Source: Flavobacteriales bacterium UBA2306 (GTDB lineage Bacteria > Bacteroidota > Bacteroidia > Flavobacteriales > Weeksellaceae). Taken from it: a DNA stretch of 64,000 nucleotides. Of this stretch, positions 25,568 through 33,542 are shown piece by piece; within the stretch, counting starts at the first letter, position 1; every line of letters starts with the position of its first letter. The position numbers were made by a program, and so were the translations under genes. Under the pieces are notes generated by a model. That model worked only from the letters and a program-made list of their open reading frames with translations. It did no database searches and was not told the origin of the DNA. Where the stretch lies: positions 62,001 to 126,000 of the forward strand of contig DDVS01000004.1 in assembly GCA_002345565.1 (NCBI GenBank), given 5' to 3'.

Positions 25568-25668
25568 GTTATCGAGAAAGGTGGAGAGATTAGACTCTGT
25601 GAAACCTTGGCAACCCTTCGGAAACGAAGAAGGTGCTAAATTCTATCCGCAATGGCGGAAAAGATAAC
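25568..25668 (+). promoter_or_regulatory. SAM-I (S-box) riboswitch aptamer
   Basis: The conserved S-box parts are present in order. P1 is GTTATC (25568-25573) with GATAAC (25663-25668). Then come GAGAAAGGTGGAGAGA, the GTGAAACCTTGGCAACC core, the P3 hairpin CTTCG-GAAA-CGAAG (25616-25629), AAGGTGCTAAATTC, and a P4 stem CCGC-AAT-GGCGG. It lies just before metX and so should control methionine synthesis in response to S-adenosylmethionine. The P1 stem closes with six base pairs. Confidence 0.95.
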
Positions 25669-25698
25669 CCAAACCTATTTCTACATTTCCCTGTAGCA

Positions 25699-25728
25699 TT
25701 TTCAATTTAATCTTATCAAAATTGAAAA
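25699..25728 (+). promoter_or_regulatory. Hairpin sequestering the metX start codon (putative expression platform)
   Basis: TTTTCAATTT (25699-25708) is perfectly complementary to AAATTGAAAA (25719-25728), and the right arm contains the TTG start of metX (25722-25724). The 10-nt loop holds TTATC (25713-25717), the same five bases that form the 5' strand of aptamer P1. A second short hairpin CTACA-TGTAG lies at 25681-25696. There is no U-run, so control is more likely translational than by termination. Confidence 0.7.
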
Positions 25729-26669
25729 ACAAGCTACAACATATCAACCTTAATAACTTCACGACTCAGAACGGAAAAGTTCTCGATATTCCATTAAGCT
25801 ATCAGCTTTTTGGAAAAGAATTGTATTCGGCTCCGATTGTTTTGATTAATCACGCATTGACAGGAAATTCAGATGTTGCGGGAGAAAACGGCTGGTGGAA
25901 ATCTTTGGTTGGAGATGGGAAAATAATTGATACCAATAGATTTACAGTTATTTCTTTCAATATTCCCGGAAATGGGTTTGACGGATTTTTCGTCCATAAT
26001 TACGAAGATTTTACAGCTCAGGATATTGCGTCTGTTTTTCTGGAAGGATTGAAGAGTCTGAAAATTGAAAAACTTTTCGCATTAGTTGGTGGTTCTGTTG
26101 GTGGTTCAATCGGTTGGGAAATGTTGACTTTGCAAAATAATTTAGCAGAAAAATTCATCCCGATTGCGACAGATTTCAAAACATCGGATTGGTTACATTC
26201 TCAATGTCTGGTTCAGAAATTTTTGTTGGAATCGGAAGAAAAACCTCTTGAAAAAGCCAGAGTTCACGCAATGTTGTGTTATAGAACTCCGGAATCTCTT
26301 AACTCAAGATTCAATAGAGAAATTGATTCAGAAAAACAAATCCTAAAATCTCACGATTGGCTCAACTTCCACGGAAACAGATTAAACGAAAGATTTAGTT
26401 TAAAAGCTTACAAACTCGTTAATCATCTTCTGATGAACATCAACGGAAAGGAAAATGAGTTGGAAAATATTAATGCAGAAATCCATTTGGTGTCGGTAGA
26501 TTCAGACCTTTTTTATCCAGCGTTTGAAATCAAAAATACTTACCATTTTTTACAAAATAAAAACAAAAACGTTCAGTACCACGAGATTAATTCTATCCAC
26601 GGACACGATGCTTTCCTAATGGAGTATGAGCAACTGAACACAATTTTAAAACCAATTTTTTTGAACTGA
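25722..26669 (+). CDS. metX: Homoserine O-acyltransferase (MetX-like alpha/beta-hydrolase)
   Basis: This 315-residue alpha/beta-hydrolase-fold acyltransferase activates homoserine, usually with acetyl-CoA, for methionine synthesis. The nucleophile elbow LVGGSVGGSIGWE gives S125, the acid is D262 (SVDSDLFYP) and the histidine is H295 (SIHGHDAF). It starts with TTG at 25722, because no in-frame ATG precedes the conserved N-terminus. It is shorter than typical MetX (about 370). The acyl donor (acetyl or succinyl) cannot be decided here; its downstream partner is of the MetZ type. Confidence 0.88.
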   Translation: MKNKLQHINLNNFTTQNGKVLDIPLSYQLFGKELYSAPIVLINHALTGNSDVAGENGWWKSLVGDGKIIDTNRFTVISFNIPGNGFDGFFVHNYEDFTAQDIASVFLEGLKSLKIEKLFALVGGSVGGSIGWEMLTLQNNLAEKFIPIATDFKTSDWLHSQCLVQKFLLESEEKPLEKARVHAMLCYRTPESLNSRFNREIDSEKQILKSHDWLNFHGNRLNERFSLKAYKLVNHLLMNINGKENELENINAEIHLVSVDSDLFYPAFEIKNTYHFLQNKNKNVQYHEINSIHGHDAFLMEYEQLNTILKPIFLN

Positions 26670-28207
26670 TGACAGACAAGAACACAATTAATATTTATAG
26701 AAACAAAGCTTTGGTGAATTTCGAAGGGAAGGATTTTCTTGGACAGATTGGTGTGGATTCACGTATTTTTCAAGCTTTGAATGGAGGCGGAATCAGCGTT
26801 GGTGTAATTTCCCAGCAAGCGATTGAAAACGGAATTTCTGTTCTTGTGGATGAAGTTGATGCGCAGGATGCGGTTAATTTTCTGAAAAAAGAATTCGAAA
26901 AAGAAAAAACCGAAGGTCACGTTAGTAATATTTACAGTATTGAAAATCTAAGCGTTATCGGATTTGTTTCGGATAATTACAATAAAATTTTATCGGAGCT
27001 TCAGAGAAACAAAATTTATCCTTTGCTGTTGAGCCAAATCGCTTCTGCGGGAAGAGTGAATATTGTCGTAACAGGAAATCAAACCGAAATCACAAAAAAC
27101 ATCATCGAAACTGAAATCTACGGAAAACCAAAAACGGTTCATCTGGCTTTGATTGGTCACGGAAATGTTGGCGGAACTTTGGTAGAGCAAATTTTAGATT
27201 CGGCTTATGATATTTTGAATCGTAAAAGAGTGGATTTGAAAATCGTTGCGATTGCAAATTCAAGAAAAATTGCCTTTAACAAAGCAGGTTTTGGAAGCGA
27301 TTGGAGACAGAAAATCAAATATTCCACGACAGATTCGAGTGTAGATTCTTTGGTGGATTTTGCAAAAGAGCATCACTTGGAAAATCTTGTAATGGTGGAT
27401 AACACAGCGAGCAAAGATTTTGTGAAGCATTATCCAACGTTTGTTGACAATGGATTTGATATCGTGGGTTCAAACAAAATCTACAACACGTTACCAATCT
27501 CGGAATATCGGAATTTCAGAAAATTATTAGAAAAAAATAAGAAAAAATATCTTTACGAAACCAATGTTGGTGCAGGTTTGCCATTGATTGATACAATTAA
27601 ACTTTTGCATCTTTCAGGCGAAAACATTACAAGAATCAAAGGTGTTTTTTCTGGAACTTTGAGTTATGTTTTCAATAATTTTTCACTTCGTAATGACAAA
27701 TTTTCGACGATTATCAATGAAGCTTTGGAAAAAGGTTACACAGAGCCGGACCCGCGTGAAGATTTATCAGGAAATGATGTTGCAAGAAAGCTTTTGATTT
27801 TAGCAAGAGAACTGGATTTGATAAATGAGTTTGAAGATATCAACATTCAGAATCTTGTTCCGGAAAGTTTGTTGTCAGTTTCTAAAGAAGAATTCCTCTC
27901 AAGATTAAAAGAATTAGACGACGAATATCAAAAAATCAAAGAAAACCAAGAACCTGACCACGTTTTAAGATACGTAGGAGATTTGCACGGAAACCTTCAG
28001 GAAGAAAAAGGAGAATTGGATGTAAAACTGATTTCTGTTCCTGCTAATTCAGCATTAGGACAACTAAAAGGTTCGGATTCTATTTTCGAAATTTACACAG
28101 AAAGTTACGGTGAAAATCCAATCGTAATTATGGGAGCCGGAGCTGGAGCTAAAGTGACTGCCAGAGGTGTTTTTGGAGATATTTTAAGATTAAGTGAAAC
28201 GAAATAA
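26669..28207 (+). CDS. hom: Homoserine dehydrogenase with N-terminal ACT domains (ThrA lacking the kinase)
   Basis: This 512-residue protein has two ACT-type regulatory modules (about 8-75 and 92-150) like those that follow the kinase domain in bifunctional aspartokinase-homoserine dehydrogenases. The dehydrogenase follows, with the nucleotide loop GHGNVGGT (163-170), NVGAGLPLIDT and KGVFSGTLSYVFNN. No aspartokinase catalytic domain is present. It should reduce aspartate semialdehyde to homoserine. Its ATG overlaps the metX stop (TGATG), so the pair is translationally coupled. The ACT part may confer end-product control. Confidence 0.9.
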   Translation: MTDKNTINIYRNKALVNFEGKDFLGQIGVDSRIFQALNGGGISVGVISQQAIENGISVLVDEVDAQDAVNFLKKEFEKEKTEGHVSNIYSIENLSVIGFVSDNYNKILSELQRNKIYPLLLSQIASAGRVNIVVTGNQTEITKNIIETEIYGKPKTVHLALIGHGNVGGTLVEQILDSAYDILNRKRVDLKIVAIANSRKIAFNKAGFGSDWRQKIKYSTTDSSVDSLVDFAKEHHLENLVMVDNTASKDFVKHYPTFVDNGFDIVGSNKIYNTLPISEYRNFRKLLEKNKKKYLYETNVGAGLPLIDTIKLLHLSGENITRIKGVFSGTLSYVFNNFSLRNDKFSTIINEALEKGYTEPDPREDLSGNDVARKLLILARELDLINEFEDINIQNLVPESLLSVSKEEFLSRLKELDDEYQKIKENQEPDHVLRYVGDLHGNLQEEKGELDVKLISVPANSALGQLKGSDSIFEIYTESYGENPIVIMGAGAGAKVTARGVFGDILRLSETK

Positions 28208-28249
28208 GAATCAAGAGACAAGACTTAAGATTCAAGACAAATAATCTCA

Positions 28250-28309
28250 GAATCAGTAGGATTCAATATTAATAGCCGTAGGTGAAACCTATGGATAAAA
28301 TAATAAAAA
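28250..28309 (+). repeat. Short leader repeat upstream of metZ
   Basis: A GAATC-GTA-GGATTC element (28250-28264), then CAATATTAATAG and a hairpin CCGTAGGT-GAA-ACCTATGG (28276-28294) precede metZ by about 15 nt. A related copy is upstream of metH1 (29696-29728), matching at 27 of the first 33 positions. Upstream, 28204-28245 is a degenerate AAGA-TTCAAGA repeat. Confidence 0.75.
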
Positions 28310-29488
28310 ATGAGCCAAGATAATAAATCAACTAATTTTGAAACTCTAGCCATCAGAACTCAAACCGAAAGAACTCAGTTTTACGAACATTCTACGCCGT
28401 TATATCTCACGTCAAGCTTCGTTTTTGAAGATGCAGAAGATATGCGAGCGAGTTTTGCAGAAGAAAAAGACAAGAATCTTTACAGCCGTTTCAGCAATCC
28501 CAATGTCACAGAATTTGTAGATAAGATTGTGAAAATGGAAGGTGCAGAATCCGGTTACGCTTTTGCAACGGGAATGGCGGCGATTTATTCAACTTTTGCA
28601 ACTTTGCTTAATGCGGGTGACCATATTGTGAGCTGTCAATCGGTTTTCGGTTCTACCCATACTTTGTTCACAAAATATTTTCCAAAATGGAATATCGAAA
28701 CTACTTATTTCAAAGCAGAAGATTCTGAAAATGTAGAACAATACATCAAGCCAAATACAAAAATTTTGTACTTAGAAACACCAACAAATCCAGCAATTGA
28801 AGTTTTGGATTTAGAATTCTTTGGACAGATTGCTAAAAAACATAATTTGATTTTCATCGTTGACAATTGTTTTGCAACGCCTTATCTGCAACAACCTATT
28901 AAATATGGAGCAGATATCGTAGTTCATTCAGCAACAAAATTGATTGACGGTCAAGGTCGTGTTCTTGGCGGAGTTGCGGTTGGGAAAGCAGATTTAATTC
29001 GCGAAATTTATTTGTTTGCAAGAAACACAGGTCCGGCGATGTCACCTTTCAACGCTTGGGTTTTGAGTAAGAGTTTGGAAACCTTATCGATTCGTGTAGA
29101 AAAACACTGCGAAAATGCGCTTAAAGTAGCAGAATTTCTCGAAAACCGCCCGAATGTAGAATTGGTAAAATACCCATTCCTTAAATCTCATCCAAGCTAC
29201 GAAATCGCTAAAAAACAAATGAAATTAGGCGGAAATATTGTGGCTTTCGAAATCAAAGGCGGAATTGAAGGTGGACGAAATTTCCTAAACAAAATCAAGA
29301 TGTGTTCCCTTTCCGCAAACTTGGGAGACACGAGGACGATTGTTACACATCCTGCTTCCACAACGCATTCCAAGCTTTCCGATGAAGAAAGAAACGAAGT
29401 TGGAATTACTGCCGGATTGGTGCGGTGTTCCGTTGGTTTGGAAAATATTGATGATATTTTAGGCGATTTGAAACAAGCTTTGGATTAA
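28310..29488 (+). CDS. metZ: O-succinylhomoserine sulfhydrylase (MetZ-like, PLP)
   Basis: This 392-residue PLP-dependent enzyme of the Cys/Met-metabolism family uses sulfide to convert an O-acylhomoserine to homocysteine. The PLP lysine is K210 in VHSATKLIDGQGRVLGG, a context typical of MetZ. FATGMAAI, LETPTNPAIEV and IVDNCFATPYLQQP are also present. It follows the riboswitch-led metX-hom pair by 102 bp. A cystathionine gamma-synthase role cannot be excluded. Confidence 0.9.
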   Translation: MSQDNKSTNFETLAIRTQTERTQFYEHSTPLYLTSSFVFEDAEDMRASFAEEKDKNLYSRFSNPNVTEFVDKIVKMEGAESGYAFATGMAAIYSTFATLLNAGDHIVSCQSVFGSTHTLFTKYFPKWNIETTYFKAEDSENVEQYIKPNTKILYLETPTNPAIEVLDLEFFGQIAKKHNLIFIVDNCFATPYLQQPIKYGADIVVHSATKLIDGQGRVLGGVAVGKADLIREIYLFARNTGPAMSPFNAWVLSKSLETLSIRVEKHCENALKVAEFLENRPNVELVKYPFLKSHPSYEIAKKQMKLGGNIVAFEIKGGIEGGRNFLNKIKMCSLSANLGDTRTIVTHPASTTHSKLSDEERNEVGITAGLVRCSVGLENIDDILGDLKQALD

Positions 29489-29512
29489 TGTCATCCTAAG
29501 CGGAGTCGAAGG
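29488..29512 (+). repeat. Dispersed repeat, variant copy
   Basis: ATGTCATCCTAAGCGGAGTCGAAGG-type sequence directly after the metZ stop. It belongs to the TGTCATCCTGAGC-GTCGAAG family also present at 7696-7770, 29592-29613 and 43221-43244. It differs from those by having GGA where they have TT. Confidence 0.7.
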
Positions 29513-29553
29513 AAGGAGCAACAAGTTTTCAATTCCGAAACAAGACTCCAACC

Positions 29554-29670
29554 CGCTGTCCGCTATATCTTTTTTGTTTTTTTACAACATTTGTCATCCT
29601 GAGCTTGTCGAAGAATCAAAAAAAACAAAAAAGGATGCCGCTACCATCGGGGCTATGTTGAGGTTTTGTC
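29554..29670 (+). repeat. Intergenic palindromic repeat, type A copy 2, with a nested repeat
   Basis: Boxes CCGCTGTCCGCTATATC and CATCGGGGCTATGTTGAGG match copy 1 at 24257. The hairpin arms differ: CTTTTTTGTTTTTTT (29569-29583) and its perfect complement (29619-29633). The loop contains a copy of the other dispersed repeat family (29592-29613). Confidence 0.85.
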
Positions 29671-29695
29671 TTCCTATCAACGACAAAGAAATAAA

Positions 29696-29745
29696 GAATC
29701 CGAAGGATTCAATTTGAATAACCGTCGGATCATTAGAAAAAAGAA
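29696..29745 (+). repeat. Short leader repeat upstream of metH1
   Basis: GAATCC-GAA-GGATTC forms a perfect 6-bp-arm palindrome, followed by CAATTTGAATAACCGTCGG. It matches the element upstream of metZ at 27 of 33 positions. It ends about 24 nt before the ATG of metH1, a spacing similar to that at metZ. Confidence 0.75.
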
Positions 29746-29752
29746 ATGAATT

Positions 29753-30766
29753 ATGAAAAATTCAGAACAATTATATAAAGCATTGGGTGAACGCATTCTC
29801 ATTCTCGACGGAGCAATGGGAACGATGATTCAGCGATACAATTTCACTGAAGAAGATTACCGCGGTGAGCGATTCAAAGACTGGGAATCGCCGCTTAAAG
29901 GAAATAACGACTTGTTATCTTTGACACAGCCGGAAGCTATTGAAGAAATCCACAGGAAATACCTTTTGGCAGGTGCAGATATCATCGAGACCAATACATT
30001 TTCCGGAACTACCATTGCAATGGCGGATTATCATATGGAAGATTTGGTTTACGAACTTAATTATGAATCGGCTAAAATTGCAAAAAAAGTCTGCGATGAA
30101 TTTACTGCTGAAAATCCTGATAAGCCAAGATTTGTTGCGGGTTCAATCGGACCAACAAACAGAACAGCGAGTCTTAGTCCGGATGTAAACGACCCAGGTT
30201 ATAGAGCTATTACTTTTGACGAACTCAGAATCGCTTACAAACAACAAGCAGAAGCTTTGCTAGACGGAGGTTCAGATATTCTTTTAGTTGAAACAATTTT
30301 CGACACTTTGAATGCAAAAGCGGCATTATTCGCCATCGACGAAATCCGGGAAGAACGCAATATCACTATTCCGATTATGGTTTCCGGAACCATTACCGAC
30401 GCTTCCGGAAGAACGTTGAGCGGACAGACAGCCGATGCATTTTTGATTTCGGTTTCACATATGGATTTGATAAGTGTCGGTTTCAATTGTGCTTTGGGTG
30501 CGAAACAATTGACGCCTTACCTAGAAATTCTCGCCAATCACACCGATTTCGGAATCTCTGCTTATCCAAATGCCGGTTTACCGAATGCTTTCGGTCAGTA
30601 CGACGAAACTGCCGAGCAAATGGCGGAACAAATCAAAGAATATGTGGACAAAGGTTTAATCAATATTATCGGAGGTTGTTGTGGAACAACGCCAGACCAT
30701 ATCAAAGCGATTGCGGATTTGGTACAAACTTACCAGCCGAGAAAATTATCGGCAATTAGTGAATAA
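29753..30766 (+). CDS. metH: Homocysteine S-methyltransferase module of split methionine synthase
   Basis: This 337-residue protein is the N-terminal homocysteine-binding module of cobalamin-dependent methionine synthase. It starts ERILILDGAMGTMIQRYNF, has SIGPTNRTASLSPDVNDPGYRAI and a zinc site with the cysteines of VGFNCALG (about 244-248) and GGCCGTTP (309-310). It is 3 bp from the second half and both are intact, so this is a natural split and not a frameshift. The two together form the complete enzyme. Confidence 0.93.
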   Translation: MKNSEQLYKALGERILILDGAMGTMIQRYNFTEEDYRGERFKDWESPLKGNNDLLSLTQPEAIEEIHRKYLLAGADIIETNTFSGTTIAMADYHMEDLVYELNYESAKIAKKVCDEFTAENPDKPRFVAGSIGPTNRTASLSPDVNDPGYRAITFDELRIAYKQQAEALLDGGSDILLVETIFDTLNAKAALFAIDEIREERNITIPIMVSGTITDASGRTLSGQTADAFLISVSHMDLISVGFNCALGAKQLTPYLEILANHTDFGISAYPNAGLPNAFGQYDETAEQMAEQIKEYVDKGLINIIGGCCGTTPDHIKAIADLVQTYQPRKLSAISE

Positions 30767-30769
30767 TTT

Positions 30770-33454
30770 ATGGAAGTAGATTGTAAAAGAAAATATCTCA
30801 AATTATCAGGTCTCGAGCCTTTAATTATAACTCCCGAATCCAACTTTATCAATGTTGGAGAGAGAACCAACGTTGCGGGTTCCAAAAAATTTCTTCGATT
30901 AATTAAAGAAGAAAAATATTCTGAAGCACTCGATATTGCCAGAAATCAAGTGGAAGGCGGTGCTCAGATTCTTGACGTCAATATGGATGACGGACTTTTG
31001 GACGGAAAAAATGCAATGGTCAGATTCCTTAATCTAATTGCTTCTGAACCAGATATTGCCAGAATCCCGATTATGATTGATTCATCAAAATGGGAAATCT
31101 TGGAAGCAGGATTACAGGTCGTTCAAGGAAAACCTGTTGTGAATTCTATCAGTTTAAAAGGTGGTGAAGAAGAATTCATCAAGCAGGCAAAAGCGATTAA
31201 AAGATATGGTGCAGCGGCGATTATTATGGCTTTTGATGAGGTTGGACAAGCTGATAATTACGAAAGAAGAATAGAGATTTCCAAAAGGTCTTATGATATT
31301 TTGGTGAATCAAGTTGGGTTTCCTTCCGAAGATATTATTTTTGACCTTAATATTTTTCCTGTTGCAACAGGAATGGATGAACACCGTAGAAATGCCATTG
31401 ATTTTATCGAAGCTACAAGATGGGTTCGTACCAATCTTCCAAATGCTTCCGTAAGTGGTGGTGTTTCAAATGTTTCGTTTTCGTTTCGTGGAAATGATTC
31501 CGTGCGAGAAGCGATGCATTCTGTTTTCCTTTACCACGCGATAAAAGCTGGGATGAATATGGGAATCGTGAACCCAACGATGTTGGAAGTTTACGACGAA
31601 ATTCCAAAAGATTTATTGGAATTAGTAGAAGATGTAATGCTCGATAGAAAGGACGATGCGACAGAAAAACTTCTCGATTATTCCGAAAAACACAAATCAA
31701 CCAAAAAAGAAAAAACCGAAGATCTTAGCTGGAGAGAACAGGATTTACAAAGTAGAATTACGCACGCTCTGGTAAAAGGAATTGACCGTTTTATAGAAGA
31801 AGATACAGAGGAAGCCAGAAAAGCTTCAAAACGTCCGCTCGATGTTATTGAAATTAACCTGATGAATGGAATGGGCGTTGTCGGTGACCTTTTTGGAAGC
31901 GGAAAAATGTTTTTGCCTCAGGTGGTGAAATCGGCGAGAGTAATGAAAAAAGCGGTAGCTTATCTTCAGCCTTTCATTGAAGCAGAAAAAGACCAGACTC
32001 AAAAGTCCAACGGAAAAATCCTTATGGCAACCGTAAAAGGCGATGTTCACGATATTGGTAAAAATATTGTGAGCGTAGTGTTGGGTTGTAACAATTACGA
32101 AATCGTGGATCTCGGTGTGATGGTTCCCGCAGAAAAAATCATCCAGACTGCAATTGATGAAAAAGTGGATGTGATTGGATTGAGTGGATTGATTACACCA
32201 AGTCTTGATGAAATGGTTCACATTGCAGACGAACTGGAACGTAAAAATCTTGACTTTCCTTTATTAATTGGAGGTGCAACAACTTCCAAAGCGCATACGG
32301 CGGTTAAAATTTCACCTAAATATTCCAATACAGTTGTTCACGTGAATGATGCTTCCAGAGCGGTTGGTGTGGTGAGTTCTCTTTTGAACAAGGACAAATC
32401 CAATGCTTATGCTTTGGAAATCAGAAAAGATTATGATGAATTCCGTGAAAAATTCTTGAATCGCCAAGTTGATAAAGAATATGTTCCGATTGCAGAAGCG
32501 CGTGAGAAAAAATTCAAAATTGATTGGGAAAATGAAATTATTCAAACACCGAAAAAATTAGGAATCACCATTATCGAAGACCAAAATCTGGATGATTTAG
32601 TTGAATTTATCGATTGGTCTCCGTTTTTCAGAAGCTGGCAATTGTTCGGGAAATTTCCTGAGATTTTAACTGATAATGTGGTTGGAGAACAAGCGACGAT
32701 TTTATTCAATGAAGCGCAGACAATGCTCAAGAAAATTCTGAAAGAAAAGAGTTTTGTTGCAAAAGGTATTTTTGGGATTTTCCCTGCGAATGCGAATGAA
32801 CAAGATGATATTTTGGTTTATGATGACCATCAGAATGTGATTTCAACTTTCAGAACTCTGCGTCAGCAACATAAAAAATCCGAAGGGAAAGAATATTTTG
32901 CTTTAAGTGATTTTATTGCGCCTGAAAATTCCGGAAAACAAGATTATATCGGAACTTTCTGTGTTTGTACAGGTTTCGGAGCAGATGAATTGGCAAAAAA
33001 ATATGAAGACCAAAACGATGATTACAATGCGATTATGGTAAAAGCTTTGGCAGACCGTTTTGCAGAAGCCTTTGCCGAATATCTTCACAAAAAAGTAAGA
33101 ACCGAATATTGGGGTTATTCTGAAAATGAAACTCTAGATAACGAGGAATTAATCAAAGAAAAATATCTCGGAATTCGTCCCGCTCCAGGTTATCCTGCCT
33201 GTCCTGACCATTTGGAAAAATTGACCATTTGGGATTTGCTTAAAGTTGAAGAAAACATTGGAGTGACTTTAACTGAAAGTCTGGCAATGTGGCCAACAGC
33301 AGCAGTTTCTGGCTATTATTTTGGGAACGAAAAATCAAAATATTTCGGAGTTGGAAAAATTGATGAAGACCAATTGAAAGATTTCGCTGAAAGAAAAAAT
33401 GTCGAATTGGATTACGCCAGAAAATGGCTGGCTCCTAATTTAGTGGATGGTTGA
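30770..33454 (+). CDS. metH: Methionine synthase, folate/cobalamin/activation modules (split MetH)
   Basis: This 894-residue protein starts with the pterin-binding module (NVGERTNVAGSKKF, DVNMDDGLLDG). It goes on to a cobalamin-binding module with the axial histidine in DVHDIGKN (about 424-431, H about 426) and ends in the AdoMet-dependent reactivation domain with RPAPGYPACPDH (about 803). It transfers a methyl group from methyl-tetrahydrofolate to homocysteine through cobalamin, with the preceding gene supplying the homocysteine module. metF follows and provides the methyl donor. Confidence 0.96.
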   Translation: MEVDCKRKYLKLSGLEPLIITPESNFINVGERTNVAGSKKFLRLIKEEKYSEALDIARNQVEGGAQILDVNMDDGLLDGKNAMVRFLNLIASEPDIARIPIMIDSSKWEILEAGLQVVQGKPVVNSISLKGGEEEFIKQAKAIKRYGAAAIIMAFDEVGQADNYERRIEISKRSYDILVNQVGFPSEDIIFDLNIFPVATGMDEHRRNAIDFIEATRWVRTNLPNASVSGGVSNVSFSFRGNDSVREAMHSVFLYHAIKAGMNMGIVNPTMLEVYDEIPKDLLELVEDVMLDRKDDATEKLLDYSEKHKSTKKEKTEDLSWREQDLQSRITHALVKGIDRFIEEDTEEARKASKRPLDVIEINLMNGMGVVGDLFGSGKMFLPQVVKSARVMKKAVAYLQPFIEAEKDQTQKSNGKILMATVKGDVHDIGKNIVSVVLGCNNYEIVDLGVMVPAEKIIQTAIDEKVDVIGLSGLITPSLDEMVHIADELERKNLDFPLLIGGATTSKAHTAVKISPKYSNTVVHVNDASRAVGVVSSLLNKDKSNAYALEIRKDYDEFREKFLNRQVDKEYVPIAEAREKKFKIDWENEIIQTPKKLGITIIEDQNLDDLVEFIDWSPFFRSWQLFGKFPEILTDNVVGEQATILFNEAQTMLKKILKEKSFVAKGIFGIFPANANEQDDILVYDDHQNVISTFRTLRQQHKKSEGKEYFALSDFIAPENSGKQDYIGTFCVCTGFGADELAKKYEDQNDDYNAIMVKALADRFAEAFAEYLHKKVRTEYWGYSENETLDNEELIKEKYLGIRPAPGYPACPDHLEKLTIWDLLKVEENIGVTLTESLAMWPTAAVSGYYFGNEKSKYFGVGKIDEDQLKDFAERKNVELDYARKWLAPNLVDG

Positions 33455-33542
33455 TGGTTGTCGGTTGATGGTAATTTTCCATCGAATAAAAATCCAACAA
33501 CTAACAACTAACAACTACCAACAAACAACTAAAAAATTTATA
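33455..33542 (+). repeat. Short tandem AACAACTA-type repeats between metH2 and metF
   Basis: The interval holds three to four imperfect copies of an AACAACTA unit (33495-33531), and the inverse-type phrase GGTTGATGGTTGTCGGTTG lies just before it. The two can pair partly. There is no spacer pattern of the CRISPR kind. Similar phrases recur at 43112-43140. Confidence 0.7.

Noticed and set aside
29753..33454. Split metH as a frameshifted single gene
   Set aside because: Both parts have complete domains, conserved starts and stops, and a 3-bp gap. Simple insertion or deletion would not produce this.
33495..33531. Possible CRISPR array from repeated AACAACTA units
   Set aside because: The units are only 7-11 bp, adjoin one another, and have no spacers. 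No cas gene is near.
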